NCBI GenBank assembly: GCA_947034895.1
Contig: OX344762.1
Coordinates: 72,038,981-72,102,980 of the forward strand
Length of the DNA: 64,000 bases
Source of the DNA: Rhytidiadelphus loreus
Lineage: Eukaryota; Streptophyta; Bryopsida; Hypnales; Hylocomiaceae
Direction: 5' to 3'
Numbering within the stretch: the stretch's first letter is position 1; each line of letters opens with the position of its first letter. The notes beneath the pieces were generated by a model. That model saw only the letters and a list, made by a program, of their open reading frames with translations, did not search any database and was not told where the DNA came from. Both the position numbers and the translations under genes were made by a program. Shown here in pieces: positions 29,970-42,205 of this stretch.

Positions 29970-30215
29970 AAAAAATCTGAACCCAAGAAAAGGCCGTGAG
30001 ACAATATGCAGGAAGTGCAATTACAACCAAAAAATTATTATAAAATAAAATAAAATGAAAAACATTTTTTTCAGGAACTAAATGGCACTAGTAGTGCCAC
30101 ATCAGTTTGGCAATATTGATTTTTCTTTTTTTGATTTATTAAAAAAACATTAATTTTCCATGTATTTGCACCACTGCCAAAAGTTAGACGGCCTTCTTTA
30201 GGGTTCAGATTTTTT
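29970..30215. mobile_element. Small MITE, 246 bp
   Basis: The left end AAAAAATCTGAACCC (from 29970) followed by AGGCCGT pairs with the right end ACGGCCT followed by GGGTTCAGATTTTTT (to 30215). The interior carries the palindrome GGCACTAGTAGTGCC at about 30085-30099. No target duplication could be fixed because the flanks are A/T-rich. Confidence 0.65.
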
Positions 30216-31627
30216 ATAATGTACCTAAAGGTTATTGCACCTCAAATAATCCAAATAAGCATTTGAGTACAACTCTAAATATTAAATTTTTAAATTTTAT
30301 TGGATAGTCATAACATTCTAAAGTAGTATTGAATATTTTCCTTAGTTGACTCCAATAGGTAGAATATTATCTTAATGTCACTTGGTGAAAATTCAACTAG
30401 AAGGGCATGTGTAATGCAATCAAGAAAAGCAAACATTGCCAAGTTGACATAAATAGAAGGAGACTAGCAATGGGTTTGAGAAAGAAAGGATAGTAAAGGG
30501 AGCTATAAATAATGTGCATTGAAAGTACAATTTTTATATTTCTAATAAAAATATTATACTTTCTATGCACATTATTTATGAATAATAAATTTTGAAGGTG
30601 TTGATTATAGGCTGATCCAAAAATGATTAGACATTTGTATTCAACGTTTTTTACATTTTTACATTTTAGGCAAGAATTTAGATAATACAATATGAATACT
30701 AAAGTCAAAATTAGGTGTAGATATACTAGAAATTTGTCTAAATATTTAGTTCTATTTTAGGGGGGCTTTGTTTTTTTGTAGAGGTGGCTTTAAGAATTTG
30801 GTTGAATTTTCTAATTTGCAAGAATTCTGCAGAATATTTTTATTATTTTGATAGCTACAATATAATTTATAGCAATTTGCAACAATTTTGTTGTAGAATT
30901 TAGTTATTAAAAAATTACATATTCCTCTTTAAATTTTCCATTGACTTATAATTACACCATAATTATATTTGTTGAAATCTAAAGATATTTAGTCTAAAAA
31001 TGAATAGTTGCCATGTTATAGAGGAGTCTCATTTTATACTTAAGGTAAGTTCAAACAATTTTGACTATGTTACTAAAAAAGACCCATTTAGATTCTTACC
31101 TAAGAATTTACTTTCTCATTATATAAGATCCTAGGAGTCAATTTCGTATACACCTATAACAAATATTATTTATTTTGACAAATCTGATAGGGATTTATAG
31201 ATTGCCCCCCAAATACATAAATTTATAGTCTTTTTTTAATTGTCAACAAAAGCAAGTTAAAAGCAAGTTATTCTAGTTTAATAATTCAAACCAACCTACC
31301 ATCGTGATTTCTATTGAAATTCCTTGTTGTAATTTTGAAAGAAGATTTTCATTTTAAATTCTTAATCCTTCTCACATTAAAACTCTTGGTCATGCCATCT
31401 AGAGTCTGTCTTCATACAAAACAAGATTTGAACAATACCAATATTTGACAGAAATACCTAAAACCATTCACTTATTAATAAGTTGATGTACGTAAATGAA
31501 GTCATGTGAAAATTTGGAGACATTGCTCATGACTGTATGGTCTTATTTGGAACACTTCAAGGGATCCCTACTTCTCAAAAAATGGGAGGACGGGCAAAAA
31601 TGGTTACTTCTACCTTAAGTCCATCCT
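30216..31627. other. AT-rich intergenic DNA with one hairpin
   Basis: At 30505-30579 an imperfect hairpin pairs ATAAATAATGTGCAT with ATGCACATTATTTAT; the arms are about 33 nt with a few mismatches and an AT-rich loop. Otherwise nothing was recognised. Confidence 0.5.
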
Positions 31628-32260
31628 TTGAAGGCCTTTGGCATCAAGCTTTGGCTTCTCTTCCCTGAAAAATCCTTCTTTCGAAAAATCTTACAAATCA
31701 ATACACTCGGGCGCGGCCGACGCCATGAAGCACGACAATCCCACTCCAACACCTGCCCGTCTTCAGCTGCCTTAATCTCAAGGATCACTGCTCAAAGACA
31801 TCGCTGTATCACGCCTTGTGCACGTAGCCCTTCAAAGAATGGCGTCTTCAGCGATTGTAACTTATTGGGAAAATGGGAACATAGCCTTCATAAAAACCAT
31901 TGCAATCCAGATCTTATAACGCCAGAAGATGTGATTTCATACACAATGGAAGATGCAACATCAATAGCTCACGAGCGTTTGGGTTCGTCCTCACAACAAG
32001 TGGAAGGACGGATGGGCTTGTTTCCACGAGACTGTGAATTACGGGACTTGCTCAAGTTTGCGAAAATCAGCAGCGACGCAACTGTTACTTTGCCAGTAAC
32101 AGGTTTCGAATCATAGCAGACATACTAGGAAACCAAATCCTCTATCGACTAAGAGAATTTACGAGAATGCATTGACGTTTCCTGAAGCTTAGAGAGTCGT
32201 ATTACTTTCGTCTCATCCGATGGTCGCCCCCGTCTGTGAACCGCAGTCCGACAACGGGTG
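31628..32260 (+). other. GC-richer patch with an unrecognised 162-codon frame
   Basis: Base composition rises sharply compared with the flanks. The frame 31628-32116 (+) has a mixed, protein-like composition in its second half (…GRMGLFPRDCELRDLL…), but I recognise no domain, and the first half changes to short frames in other phases. It could be a decayed gene fragment, an exon of an unannotated gene, or chance. Confidence 0.25.
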
Positions 32261-33088
32261 TTGTCTGAGCTACTGAATCTCTCATGATCTAAACTTCCTC
32301 CAAACAATTATGGTCATATTCTATAAGTTCTTAATCCTCAAGTATACAGGCTGATGAAAAATACTTGAGAAAACATAACTGCAACATTGATCTCATATCA
32401 AAATGAAAGTGGATATTCTATACTCGAATGACCTAAACTTGTGGATATCTGAAAATAGTCACAAATAGATGGGAGGGTTTGTAACACATATTACTACTGT
32501 GAATGAGGTTAATTGATCATTCTAGATTGGCTGGTGCAGCCGTTGTGAAGGGGACCGAGACATTGTGTTACTAAAAGATGTTGGGAATGCGACCTTGGAG
32601 CTCAGTATTTTCAAGTGCAACTGATTACGGCTCTGCTTTCCAAACCATATGACACTCGAGACAGAGATCACATCGGTCATTGGTCCTTCACAAACAAACG
32701 TAGAGATAGAGGTTTCCACTACTTCAACCAGTGCACTCACGAAACTCACTCAAGACCAGAGGTGCATCATTTAATGCAGATCATAGCCTGGGGGATGGCT
32801 TTGGTCAACTGGCTGTGTTGTTGTATTGTATACCACAAAGCGAACACAAACCTTCTCAGGAATCCGGTGTACACTAAAATTTTCTATAATTCTCAGAAAC
32901 TGTATTTGAATAAACTACCCAACAATGACGCTGCTGTTGCCCATAAAGCAGCATGAATTCAAAAAATAGAAGCTACATAGAGCCATCTAAGAGCCTACGC
33001 AGGTAGAGTTTTCGCTCCGGCTCCCCTCGTAGTTCCTCCCACTGATGACAAAATGCAAAACAAAGCGTCAGGTATGATCATTCTTGCG
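32261..33088. other. Downstream flank of the RAP-domain gene
   Basis: This is the 3' side of the minus-strand RAP gene and probably includes its 3' untranslated region. A 113-codon + frame at 32615-32956 lies here but shows no recognisable motif and is not called. Confidence 0.4.
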
Positions 33089-35310
33089 TTAGAGCCTTGA
33101 CAGGACTTCAATCTCATGACGATATAGTAAGAAATTTGCTAATGGCAGTAGACAAGAAGATCGAGGTACCTCATGGAAGGGGATAGGAATGACGGTCCAT
33201 CCAGCTGCCCGCAAGAGCCTGTGCTTCAAAACAGTGTGCCCTAACAGAGCGTTTGAGTTTCGAGAAAAATGAGTAGGACCATCGATCTCCAAAGCCACGT
33301 TGGCCTCGACTAAAGCCAAATCCAATGAATACGGCGCTCCTTCATACTCCGACACCCAGGCTCGTCCTGTGGCTCCAACCAGAAGCCGATCCACTTCTCT
33401 GTGATCCCCCGAACTGAGCTTAGTATTCGCTGCCTTTTCTTTCTCCCAGGCCTCATTAATCACGGTCTCTAGTTCCCTCTCAGTGGTCAATGCAGAATCT
33501 GCACATTCTAATCCTATTGCTAAATTGGCTTGATACAACTGACACAAGTGCTGAGCGCCCTTCGATTTTTCAGAGGTCCACACCATTGAACGCGCATTGA
33601 TACAATTCCATAAAGAAATGAACCATGGGCGTTCCATTCGACCTAAAACAGCACTCGACCATGCCATACTCGCCAGTTGTTGTTGACTGAAGCCTTTGAA
33701 ACTCGCAACCTCTGGTTCCAAGTCATCCATCGAGTCGAAAAGAGAATCAATCGGATGGTTCATACATGCAAAAGCCCACAAGATTTGCACCAACTCTTGG
33801 GGCCTGAAGCTTTCTGCCAAAACTCCAGCTCGTTCAGCCAAAGCTTCAAACAAAAGTGGTGCAGAATGGAGCATGGAAGAGAACGCGCCCGCAGTGTTGG
33901 CGAGGTTCTGCGCATTGAACTCCGGCAATTTGTCAAGAGCAGCATCCGCCAAAAGGTCCATTTCTTCAGTAAAAAGTGCATTTCCTCCGATCTTCGAGAG
34001 AGCCCAGGCGATGTTTGCTAATCCTTGCCCCGAGCACTCCGGAAAGGCTCTCACAGCAGCGCCGAGAAAAGCCTTCATTTCGGATCTTCTGGCGAATGTG
34101 AGCTTCTCCGACTTCCGCATTGAAGCCTCGTCCATCCGCTTCGCTATGCGGTGAAGGGCAGTGGCGCAATTCAAGGGACTCAACGGAATCATCCGAGGTT
34201 GTCCCCAATAAGGTTTGTGCAAAGCTTCCATGACGACAGCTAGCACATACTCCGCATCAGGAGCATCGATGATGCGTCGGTTCAAGCTGCGTTCTTCTCG
34301 GTATAATCTTGAACCTGTCCACACCATTTCCTTTGACGGGAACCCTGCGTTGCTCATCCTGGAATCCATCGATGTGTGCCGAGTGCCGTCGTCTTGCCCC
34401 GCGTAACGTTGCAAACTCGTTTCTGTGTGACTGAGCAGGCCAGCCATGGTGAATGCACGGGAACACATCATTAGCGGTCTTGGCGGGATGCACTCCAAAA
34501 AGGGATTGCAATGCCTCCTGCTCAGCCCTGACAATCCAAGAATTAATTACTATCAAAATAAGTAGTAGCAAAAGATAGTTACCAATGTAGAGCGTTCAAG
34601 GGACGAAAACAACACAGCCTCGGCAACCAAATTCTCGTGAAAGATTAATGCCAACTCTCTCACGGTGTAAGACGAGTGATTCAATCTTGGCATGTGAGCC
34701 CTTGAAACTCTATCACAAATAAAGAAGAGAGGGGAGTTGCAATACCTACATTCGACTTGAGAGTTATCCTGAAATCAAGGGCAGCTCGAAGGTTCATAAC
34801 TGTCCGATTACGCTGTCATACCCAAGCACGCAACAAATCAGTGAAATGATAAACAGGCCCAGGAGGCTTCTCAAAACCCTCCAGAACGCCATCAATACGC
34901 AACTGCAAATTTTCTCTAACAACCACCTACCCAAGAAACCCTAAACCCAACACTCCGTTTGCTGCCCTTCACAATTGAAATCTCCTAAAGCACACCGAAT
35001 GTGCAAAGTTTCAGAATTTCGAATCCTGCGGCATACCATTCCACAATTCATACAAGAAAAATATTCCGAATACTATAACCCAAGCAAAGTCGAAACTCAC
35101 ATCCAGCAATGAAGTCGTTGGCGCTCGATGAGCTCCAGCCACACTTGACATCTTTTTCAAGAGTTCACCAACAGACACCCCATGGCCAAACTTCACGGAC
35201 ACAGAGTTCAGCAGTAGATAGGTCTCATTGTTACCAAACGCAACAGGGTGATGAGTGGTGGATGTTTGAGTATTCCTTGAAATTGTGCTGTTGTACCCAC
35301 TGAGAGCCAT
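33089..35310 (-). CDS. RAP-domain protein with OPR/FASTK-like helical repeats, probably organelle RNA metabolism
   Basis: The main exon 33089-34527 encodes four helical repeats of the form GLANIAWALSKIG (about residues 243-257, 283-297, 319-333 and 358-372 in the full model) and a C-terminal RAP domain (about 485-540) with the hallmark LEIDGPTHF and GW.VIPIP. Plant proteins of this build bind RNA in chloroplasts or mitochondria, for example in rRNA maturation. The 5' end is uncertain. The first in-frame ATG in the main exon is at 34471 (MMCSRAF), which would give a 460-aa protein. My preferred model adds exon 35101-35310 (70 codons, Ser/Thr-rich, no acidic run, compatible with a transit peptide, donor GTGAGT) and a 19-nt exon 34750-34768, which corrects the frame and yields 555 aa. 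The domain call is firm; the first two exons are inference. Confidence 0.88.
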
Positions 35311-37560
35311 GGCCTCAGAATGCAGCTAGGGGTTTAACTCCAAAAGCTTATCACCATCCCCGAATTATGCAAAACCCCACGTAGCAGTTCAACAATTTCC
35401 AAAATTTTCTGGCCGGAGAGAGAGCACACTCAACCTGGAAAATCTAAAAATGACTTCGTGCTTGCAGACTTGACACAGCAATTCCTGAAACTACCTGCAC
35501 CGGAGCTACAGTACACATCCTGCGACAACTGAAGTTGCTGCAGCGGAAATCGTTTCGGTAGCTGGCCCAGTTGATACTTGATAGATATCCTGTGGTGCCT
35601 GCGGTACCTATTCACACCGGCGTTTGAGATTTACCGGCTATTATCCCATATTTTACCGGATTTTCAAGTAACTACATTGATTTGTCCTGATTAGTCGGGG
35701 ATTAGCAGTGTCTCCATAAAATTCTACATGTGTGGAAATTGATATCATACAAGAATATTTCAACCTAGAATATTTCAAAATAGTGTGGTTTTGGTAAATT
35801 AGTGTCATTTGAACTATAGAATAAATCAATGTATTGTGGTTATTGCATCTAATTTACATTTAAAAAAACTTTAAAACATCTTGTACTTTCAAAATTAAAT
35901 AGATTATTTTTCCATTTTCATCAACTCACATTGCATTAACATCATTTTTTTCCAAATGTTGATTCACACTATTGTATTGTACAACATTTGATCTAACAAA
36001 AGTCACAATGAATTCAGTTAGTGTGCATATTAGAAACCACGTGAGATCTAAGATAGGGTACTATATATTTATTGTACCTAAAATTTAAAAAAACATTATA
36101 TTTAATATAGGGCATGTAGAATTACATGTAGGGTATTATAACTAATATAGGGTTATAATTAATACCATATATTAAATTTTATGTAGAAAAAATATAGGGG
36201 TAGTAATATGTGGAGAAAATACTTTTGTAAAGTGGGTACTTAATGTCCTCAAAGAAGAGATTGGCGGAAAATGACACATTATTTGTCCCAAATTATCCAT
36301 GAACCTTGAATGAGGAGTTGTAGTTGTCTCAAGAGTTATTTATAAAGTCCTTTAAAGTCACTTAGAGTTTGAAGAATCTATCATGAATTTTGCTTTAATA
36401 TACTCTTATTGCACTCATTGTATTCATTAATATATACTGTAGATTATTAATAGTAAGTTGTTTGACACAACTAGAGTGCATTGCTTATAGTTTGTGAATG
36501 TATTTGGCCATAGTACATTAATCCAAACATATTGTACTTTTATTAGTTTTTAGTAACCATTGAAAAATGGTTTGAAAGAGAAAGGACAAAAGAATAAAGG
36601 ATAAAAAATAGTAATAGGAAAAAAAATCATATAACAACTATTAGTTATAATTTTTAAGTCTAATATAGGGGCCAAAAAATTGGATTCAAAAGTGTATTAT
36701 AAATAATATAGGGTGCTATAATAAATGGCAATTTAGAATTATTTTTAACATTAGGGTATATTAAATTACAAAATATTAGGTAAATAGCCCCCTATAAAAT
36801 ATCTCCAATCTCATGTGTATACTAAACCTCTAAGCTAGTGACCCCCCCGAGATAAAAGTTGAAGACAATTTCCCTTGTTTCCTATACAAACACCCATTTT
36901 CAAATTCAATCTATGCAATTGTTATGCAATTCTTGCACAATTCTTTTCTTACACAATCTCCATAAAGCAATCTTAAATTTCAATTTCAAAAAAACAAAAC
37001 TTTATATTGTTGAAATTTTAAAAATAATAATGATTGTACATGATAATTGATTCAAAACTATCAATATTGAATTTTCAAAATTCAATTATGTGCGTATGTT
37101 GAAAACATCTATAAACACATCTTTCTTTTTTGAAAAAATCTCAAAAATGTTTCAAAATTTATACTTTAGAAAGTTCAAAGTAGTAGGGGCATATGAGGAT
37201 ATGCCTTAATTAAAAAAAAATACCTATATATTTTTTTCCATAAATTCATCCAAACCTTATACATAAATCATGAAGTACCAAATGATTACATGCACTAAGC
37301 ACATCTTCAAAGAATAGACAAAACTTGCTTTTTCAACTTATTTGAATGCACATCAACTATTTCTTGGAGCTCCAACAATAAGGTCTCAAAGACATTCATA
37401 ATCCACCAATGCATATTATGATTCTCTAAGGATAAATTGTCAAATATATTCAATTCCATAAGGCAAAGTAATAAACCTTGTCAAAATCTTAGGTGAGAGT
37501 TAAAATGTATTTTTGTAAATAGATTATGATTCAATTTAGTCAAAAAATACACTAAATGCA
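35311..37560. other. AT-rich intergenic DNA
   Basis: After the RAP gene leader (to about 35.65 kb, GC-richer) the DNA is AT-rich. Repeated TATAGGG-type phrases occur around 36.05-36.75 kb. No gene or bounded element was recognised. Confidence 0.5.
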
Positions 37561-37566
37561 TTTATT

Positions 37567-38020
37567 ATAGAATATCAACCTAGGATTGTCCAAGATAGTA
37601 TCTTATTCTTGATGTGCCTTTAGTTAGACAATTTTAGATTTGCATTCTACAATGACATGCTCTCCTTGATTTTGAGAGAATTGGATTGTAGTTGTGTTTC
37701 AATTCAGTCAAAATCAAGGAGGGTATGTCATTGTAAAATGTCAACCTAGAATTGTCCAAGATAGTATATTATTCTTGATGTGCCCTAGAAAATTTTAGAT
37801 TCACATTCTACAATAACATGCCCTCCTTGATTTTGAGAGAATTGGGTCGCAGTCATGATTCAATTCAGTCAAAATCAAAGAGGGCATGTCAGTGTAGAAT
37901 GTCAACTTAGGATTGTCCAAGACAATATCTTATTCTTGATGTGTTGTAGAATATTTTAGATTCACATTCTACAATAACATGCCCTCCTTGATTTTGAAGG
38001 AATTGGATTGTAGTTGGTTC
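37567..38020. repeat. Tandem array of nested palindromes
   Basis: About two and a half units of roughly 175 bp. Each unit runs GATTGTCCAAGATAGTATCT, TTCTTGATGTG, ATTCTACAATAACATGCCCT and CCTTGATTTTGA, then the inverse TCAAAATCAAGGAGGG and CATGTCATTGTA. Each unit therefore contains an inverted repeat with arms of about 30 bp, and the units are arranged head to tail. The array ends 150 bp before the CACTA-type element. Confidence 0.75.
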
Positions 38021-39739
38021 TACATCATGCCATCTTAAGGTAACTCCACCTATTGATTCTGCCCCTTTTCTAAAAGAGACCTCTATAGATCTTGCTTACA
38101 ATCTATTGCCTTTATTGAAGAGAGACAAGGGGCAATTTCAAGTACACAAATTTTTCCCACTTCAAGAATCCATCACTATAAGAAAACTGTGTTTTTTTGG
38201 ATGTCGAACCCAAAACGTAGCATGTCTTTGGCTAGACATACTATGTCCACATGAACATTGAGATGTTTACTAGACAAATGCAATGAAAGTGTACGTTTAT
38301 GTGGATGTTGTAGAAAATAGAGGAAAATTATGGTCATAGCATTAGGTGCTAGCAAAAACAACTATGCCGTTAAAGACATGACTGCAGACATAATGATGTT
38401 TCAAAGATTGTCCGAGGAAACAATCATTGCCACATCAACATCCCTAGTTTATTTTAACCGTGGATAAATTAGTAGAAATTACTGTAGTCTAGAAGAAAAT
38501 AACTGCCCAAGGTGGAAAAAAAAGATGATGGGCAGGTAGTTTGGAAAAAAAAAGCTAATGTGGCATGTGACATGGTATATGATATGAAAATTCAATGACG
38601 TGGACATGAAAAATGTTGAGATGGCATCTGACGTGGAAATTCAGTGACATGGACATGAAAAATGTTGACGTGACATTGTCTGAGAAGATTAATGTTGTTT
38701 TGAATAACATCAACTTAGACGTCAACAAAAAATTTGATATTGTTTTTGGCGACATCTAGTCAGATGTCTTTTGACACATTTTCTGAGATGTTAGCTTTGA
38801 CATTGAAACATTTTGCAACATCAACTTTGACATACACCATAAAAAATAGCCCATACAAAATACATAATACATTGTACAAAATACACAATACGCTATATAC
38901 AATATTTGGTATTTATGTCACATGACTTAAAAGCCAATTATTGTGTGTAAATAGACATGAAAAGATATACTATTTATACAAGTAGGGTTGTAGGAGGCAT
39001 GACAAACTATATGGGATATGTAATTTTTCAAAATTATACAAAGCTGTCAAATTTGACATCTTAGTTGATATTGCAAAAAACATCTAGACATCTCAATTGA
39101 TGTCTCAGTTGATGTCAAAAAAAACACTGTTAAACTTTTTGAATGGTATCTAGGTGTGCTAATGTGGCATGCCACCTCATCTTTGTTGGATGCCATATTT
39201 TTTGATATTTTTCGAATTTGAGTCTATTTAAGTGAAGTGAAGTTTACCAAATTTAGTTTATACTATGATTTATTTTTTATTATCATGGAGTTGGGATGCA
39301 CCCAAGCCAAATGAAAATAAAAAATAAAAAGTAAAAAGTAAATCAAATGCCACATCACTTGGCACTTTTAAAATTTTTTAAATATTTTTAAATTTAAAAA
39401 AACAACTTGTCTAATGGCTGACCTAGTGACCTTCCCCTACATTTTATATTTGGTCAGGGTTTTACCTCAATCCATAGTAACTTTCTCTAATTTAACCAAA
39501 GTTAAACCAAAAGCTCTTGCCAACGTGGCATTTCTGTGTTTTCTTGGACGTTGTACAGAACACAACTATATTTTTCTTGATGTCTTTTAGAACATTACCG
39601 TTGCACAAGACATCAATTTGTTCCACCTATGACATGAAAACGTTTTTTGAAACATCGAACTCAATTCTACCTCCTTTGGCTGCAATCCCATCTTTGTGCT
39701 CTTGTTTTGAAAAACATCCTTGTTTGTTGCTAACGTTCA

Positions 39740-39763
39740 AAAAAATGCGGGTTTCTTATAGTG
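39740..39763. mobile_element. Internal CACTA-type end
   Basis: Within the large element, AAAAAAATGCGGGTTTCTTATAGTG-like sequence ends at 39763; inverted it reads CACTATAAGAAACCCGC, sharing the first 12 bases with the outer ends. It could be the right terminus of a smaller 1.6-kb element starting at 38174, or a relic of an earlier insertion. The bases after it (AAC) do not match the CAT at the left. Confidence 0.6.
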
Positions 39764-39962
39764 AACCTTCCCTGTTCAAATGATATCACATACACATTAC
39801 ACCCAACATCCACAATCATTACTTTTGTCACCCGATGAATGTTTTCAAGACAACAGTTTCTTGTAGAAGACATAGAAGTAGACAAGCTGCCCTGTCCTTT
39901 AGATGTTCTACATGACATTTGCAAGCTATCACACATATATACAAAGAACATGGACATATTAA

Positions 39963-40883
39963 CCCCTAAAGGACCATTGTCCCCTCGGGGGACAAATGTG
40001 TTTTTGGGCAGGTACCTACGAGCAAAAATTTTGTTGTGATTTTTTGAAACTTCTTTTGGAGATGGAAAAATTGATAAGCTTTGTGAGAATATAATTTTTT
40101 TCACAATTGGTGCCTAGGAACAAAAGTTATGACCAAATAAGCTCAAACGAGGGGATGGGCAGTCCGGGCAACAAAAAAAAAATAGACAAAAATTTGAATT
40201 TTTTTTTTAATATTTTTTTCTCATAGATTATATTTTTGTCTATCTAGAAAGCTTTGATTCATTTCATTTGGATTTGTTATGAGCAAGTTATGGACATTTT
40301 TGTTTTTCAGGCAGTTAGAGCATCTTCTTGAAAAAAATAACTTGTAGGATTCATTTTTTAATGCAATTTTTTTTTTTTTCAATTTTTTCTTACATGGTCT
40401 GATTTACTTTCTAGAACAATCCCACCATTGAGATTAGTGCATTTAGTTCCATCTAAAATATATTAATATTTTAGATTTTTCATCTATCTTGTACCTATTT
40501 CTATTTAACAATTTTTTTAAGAACGATACTTAAGTTTTTTTGAATTTTTTTTCCCCTAGACTCTCAACTCAATTCTCCACCATAAAGATTTAAATCTCAA
40601 AACTCTGTAGTGCAAAAGTTTTAAGTTAAAAATGTTCAAAGTAAGAAAATCTAGTCCTACAAGGTGCTGAAAACTTATTTTTTTCACTTTAAACTCAGAT
40701 ATCTTGCAATCTATGCGGTCAAAAATTCTAAATTTTTTTCCACACACTTTCATACTAGTTAGATGTAAGATCCTACGGTTAGATATGGAAAAAAAAAACA
40801 ATTTTCATTTTTTTCACTCTTTGCTATAGATATGGCAGTTTTGACTGTTTTTTGGCAGGAAAAAGACCTTGGTCCTTCAGGGG
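39963..40883. mobile_element. TTAA-flanked piggyBac-like MITE, family A copy 2, nested in the CACTA element
   Basis: The 921-bp element has exact TTAA flanks (39959-39962 and 40884-40887). Its ends are CCCCTAAAGGACCATTGTCC and, inverted, CCCCTGAAGGACCAAGGTC. A near-perfect palindrome GTCCCCTCGGGGGAC lies just inside the left end. It is full length compared with the copy at 60.7 kb and has no coding frame. It interrupts the interior of the CACTA element and is therefore younger than it. Confidence 0.88.
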
Positions 40884-40929
40884 TTAAGCTTCAACCTCAA
40901 GAATTGCATTGTCACCCACAATGACAAGG

Positions 40930-41297
40930 TAGGCTCTTTTTTCATCTATGGAATGCTACATTGAGTCAACTTCTTGCATTGGTTGTAGTCCATCAAAGTC
41001 CCTATCATTTTGCAATTGAACCATGTTCAGGATGGATTGGGTAGAGTACGTATAGTGCCTTCCATTACTCCTAACCTCTGTTCGGCACACAACTTTCCAA
41101 AATGTTCAATTTTCTTTCTCACAAATGTCAACCACTCCGCAAAAGGTAAGAATTTTATTTAGGGTGGATAACAAACAACTCTTTGTGGTTGCAAGAGCCT
41201 TGACTATAGACAAAAAACTCCACATCCTTTCCATCTCTAGGCCTTTGTCAAGATGTATTCCTTGTATGATACATTGCTTGGTATAACTTAGAGCACT
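40930..41297 (-). pseudogene. Transposase remnant inside the CACTA element, KDZ-like
   Basis: Reading the minus strand, 41297-41106 gives a 63-codon open segment with IHLDKGLEMERMWSFL followed by TTKS and a Leu-rich helix. It resembles the region of KDZ (Kyakuja-Dileera-Zisupton) transposases with E-x-x-W-S-x-L and a following TK motif. A stop and a frame change follow; about 41096-40950 continues in another phase (NMVQLQNDRDFDGLQPM). Decayed coding sequence is likely; the KDZ assignment is tentative, from memory of the family pattern. Confidence 0.35.
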
Positions 41298-42025
41298 GGT
41301 CTAAACAATTGTATGCAATGCCTTAACACCATATATGAGAACTACAAATGTCTACACTGATGCTTTTTGATCGGTGTCTAAGTTTGTAAAGACAACTACC
41401 TACGACATCTCCTTATATATTAGTGTTGATACCAACATCATAGGAGACATCAACATGTACTTTTGATGTTTTCCATGACGTCTCAGAAAATGTCTAGATG
41501 TTTAAATGCAGTCTGCATTTCTACTTGTAACAATTCTTGTGTTTTTCATATCCCATATTGTTTGTTTAACTTTCCACCATCCCTCTTGTATAAAGAGTTT
41601 GTCTTCTCTTCTCTATATAATCAAATCAAGTGGCTTTTAAGTCATGTACTATAATATCCAAATATGTTGTATTTTGTTTGGTGTATTTTGTATTGTATAT
41701 GGTGTACTATGTATGACATGTTGTATTGGACATTTTTGAAATACATTTGGAGTCATATGACATAATTCTTAATATAGTGTATTTTGTATGGCATATTATG
41801 TATTGTATATGGTATATTATGTATGGTATATTATATATGAAATGTTGTATTGTATATTATGAAATTTGGATGTGCATTATGTAGGACTTGTGTAATTGTC
41901 CATATTGACATTATGCCAAATAACACATTTGACCACATAAATGTTAAAAGTGACATCATTTTGTTCTTTTAAATCATATTGGACGTTGCAAGAAATATTT
42001 ATGGTGAAATTAGGACATCTACAAT

Positions 42026-42205
42026 GACATCCCACAACATCTAGATGTTTAAGTTGACGTCTCAATAAATGTCTAAACATCTACAATGACATCTTAGAAA
42101 ACGTCTAGACGTCTAAGGTGATGTCTTAGAAAACATCTAGATGTCTAAGTTGATGTCTTTCAAAACATCTAAACGTCTAAGTTGATGTCTTCAAAAACAA
42201 TATTA
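42026..42205. repeat. 32-bp subterminal repeat array of the CACTA element
   Basis: Five to six head-to-tail units of about 32 bp of the form GATGTCTTAGAAAACATCTA followed by GATGTCTAAGTT. Each unit carries the GACGTC / AGATGTCT motif in both orientations. Arrays like this are the usual transposase-binding zones next to CACTA ends. Confidence 0.75.

Noticed and set aside
34257..34571. 104-codon frame overlapping the 5' part of the RAP gene
   Set aside because: It is an alternative frame of the RAP exon, ends early and contains no conserved block; the RAP frame carries the repeats and domain.
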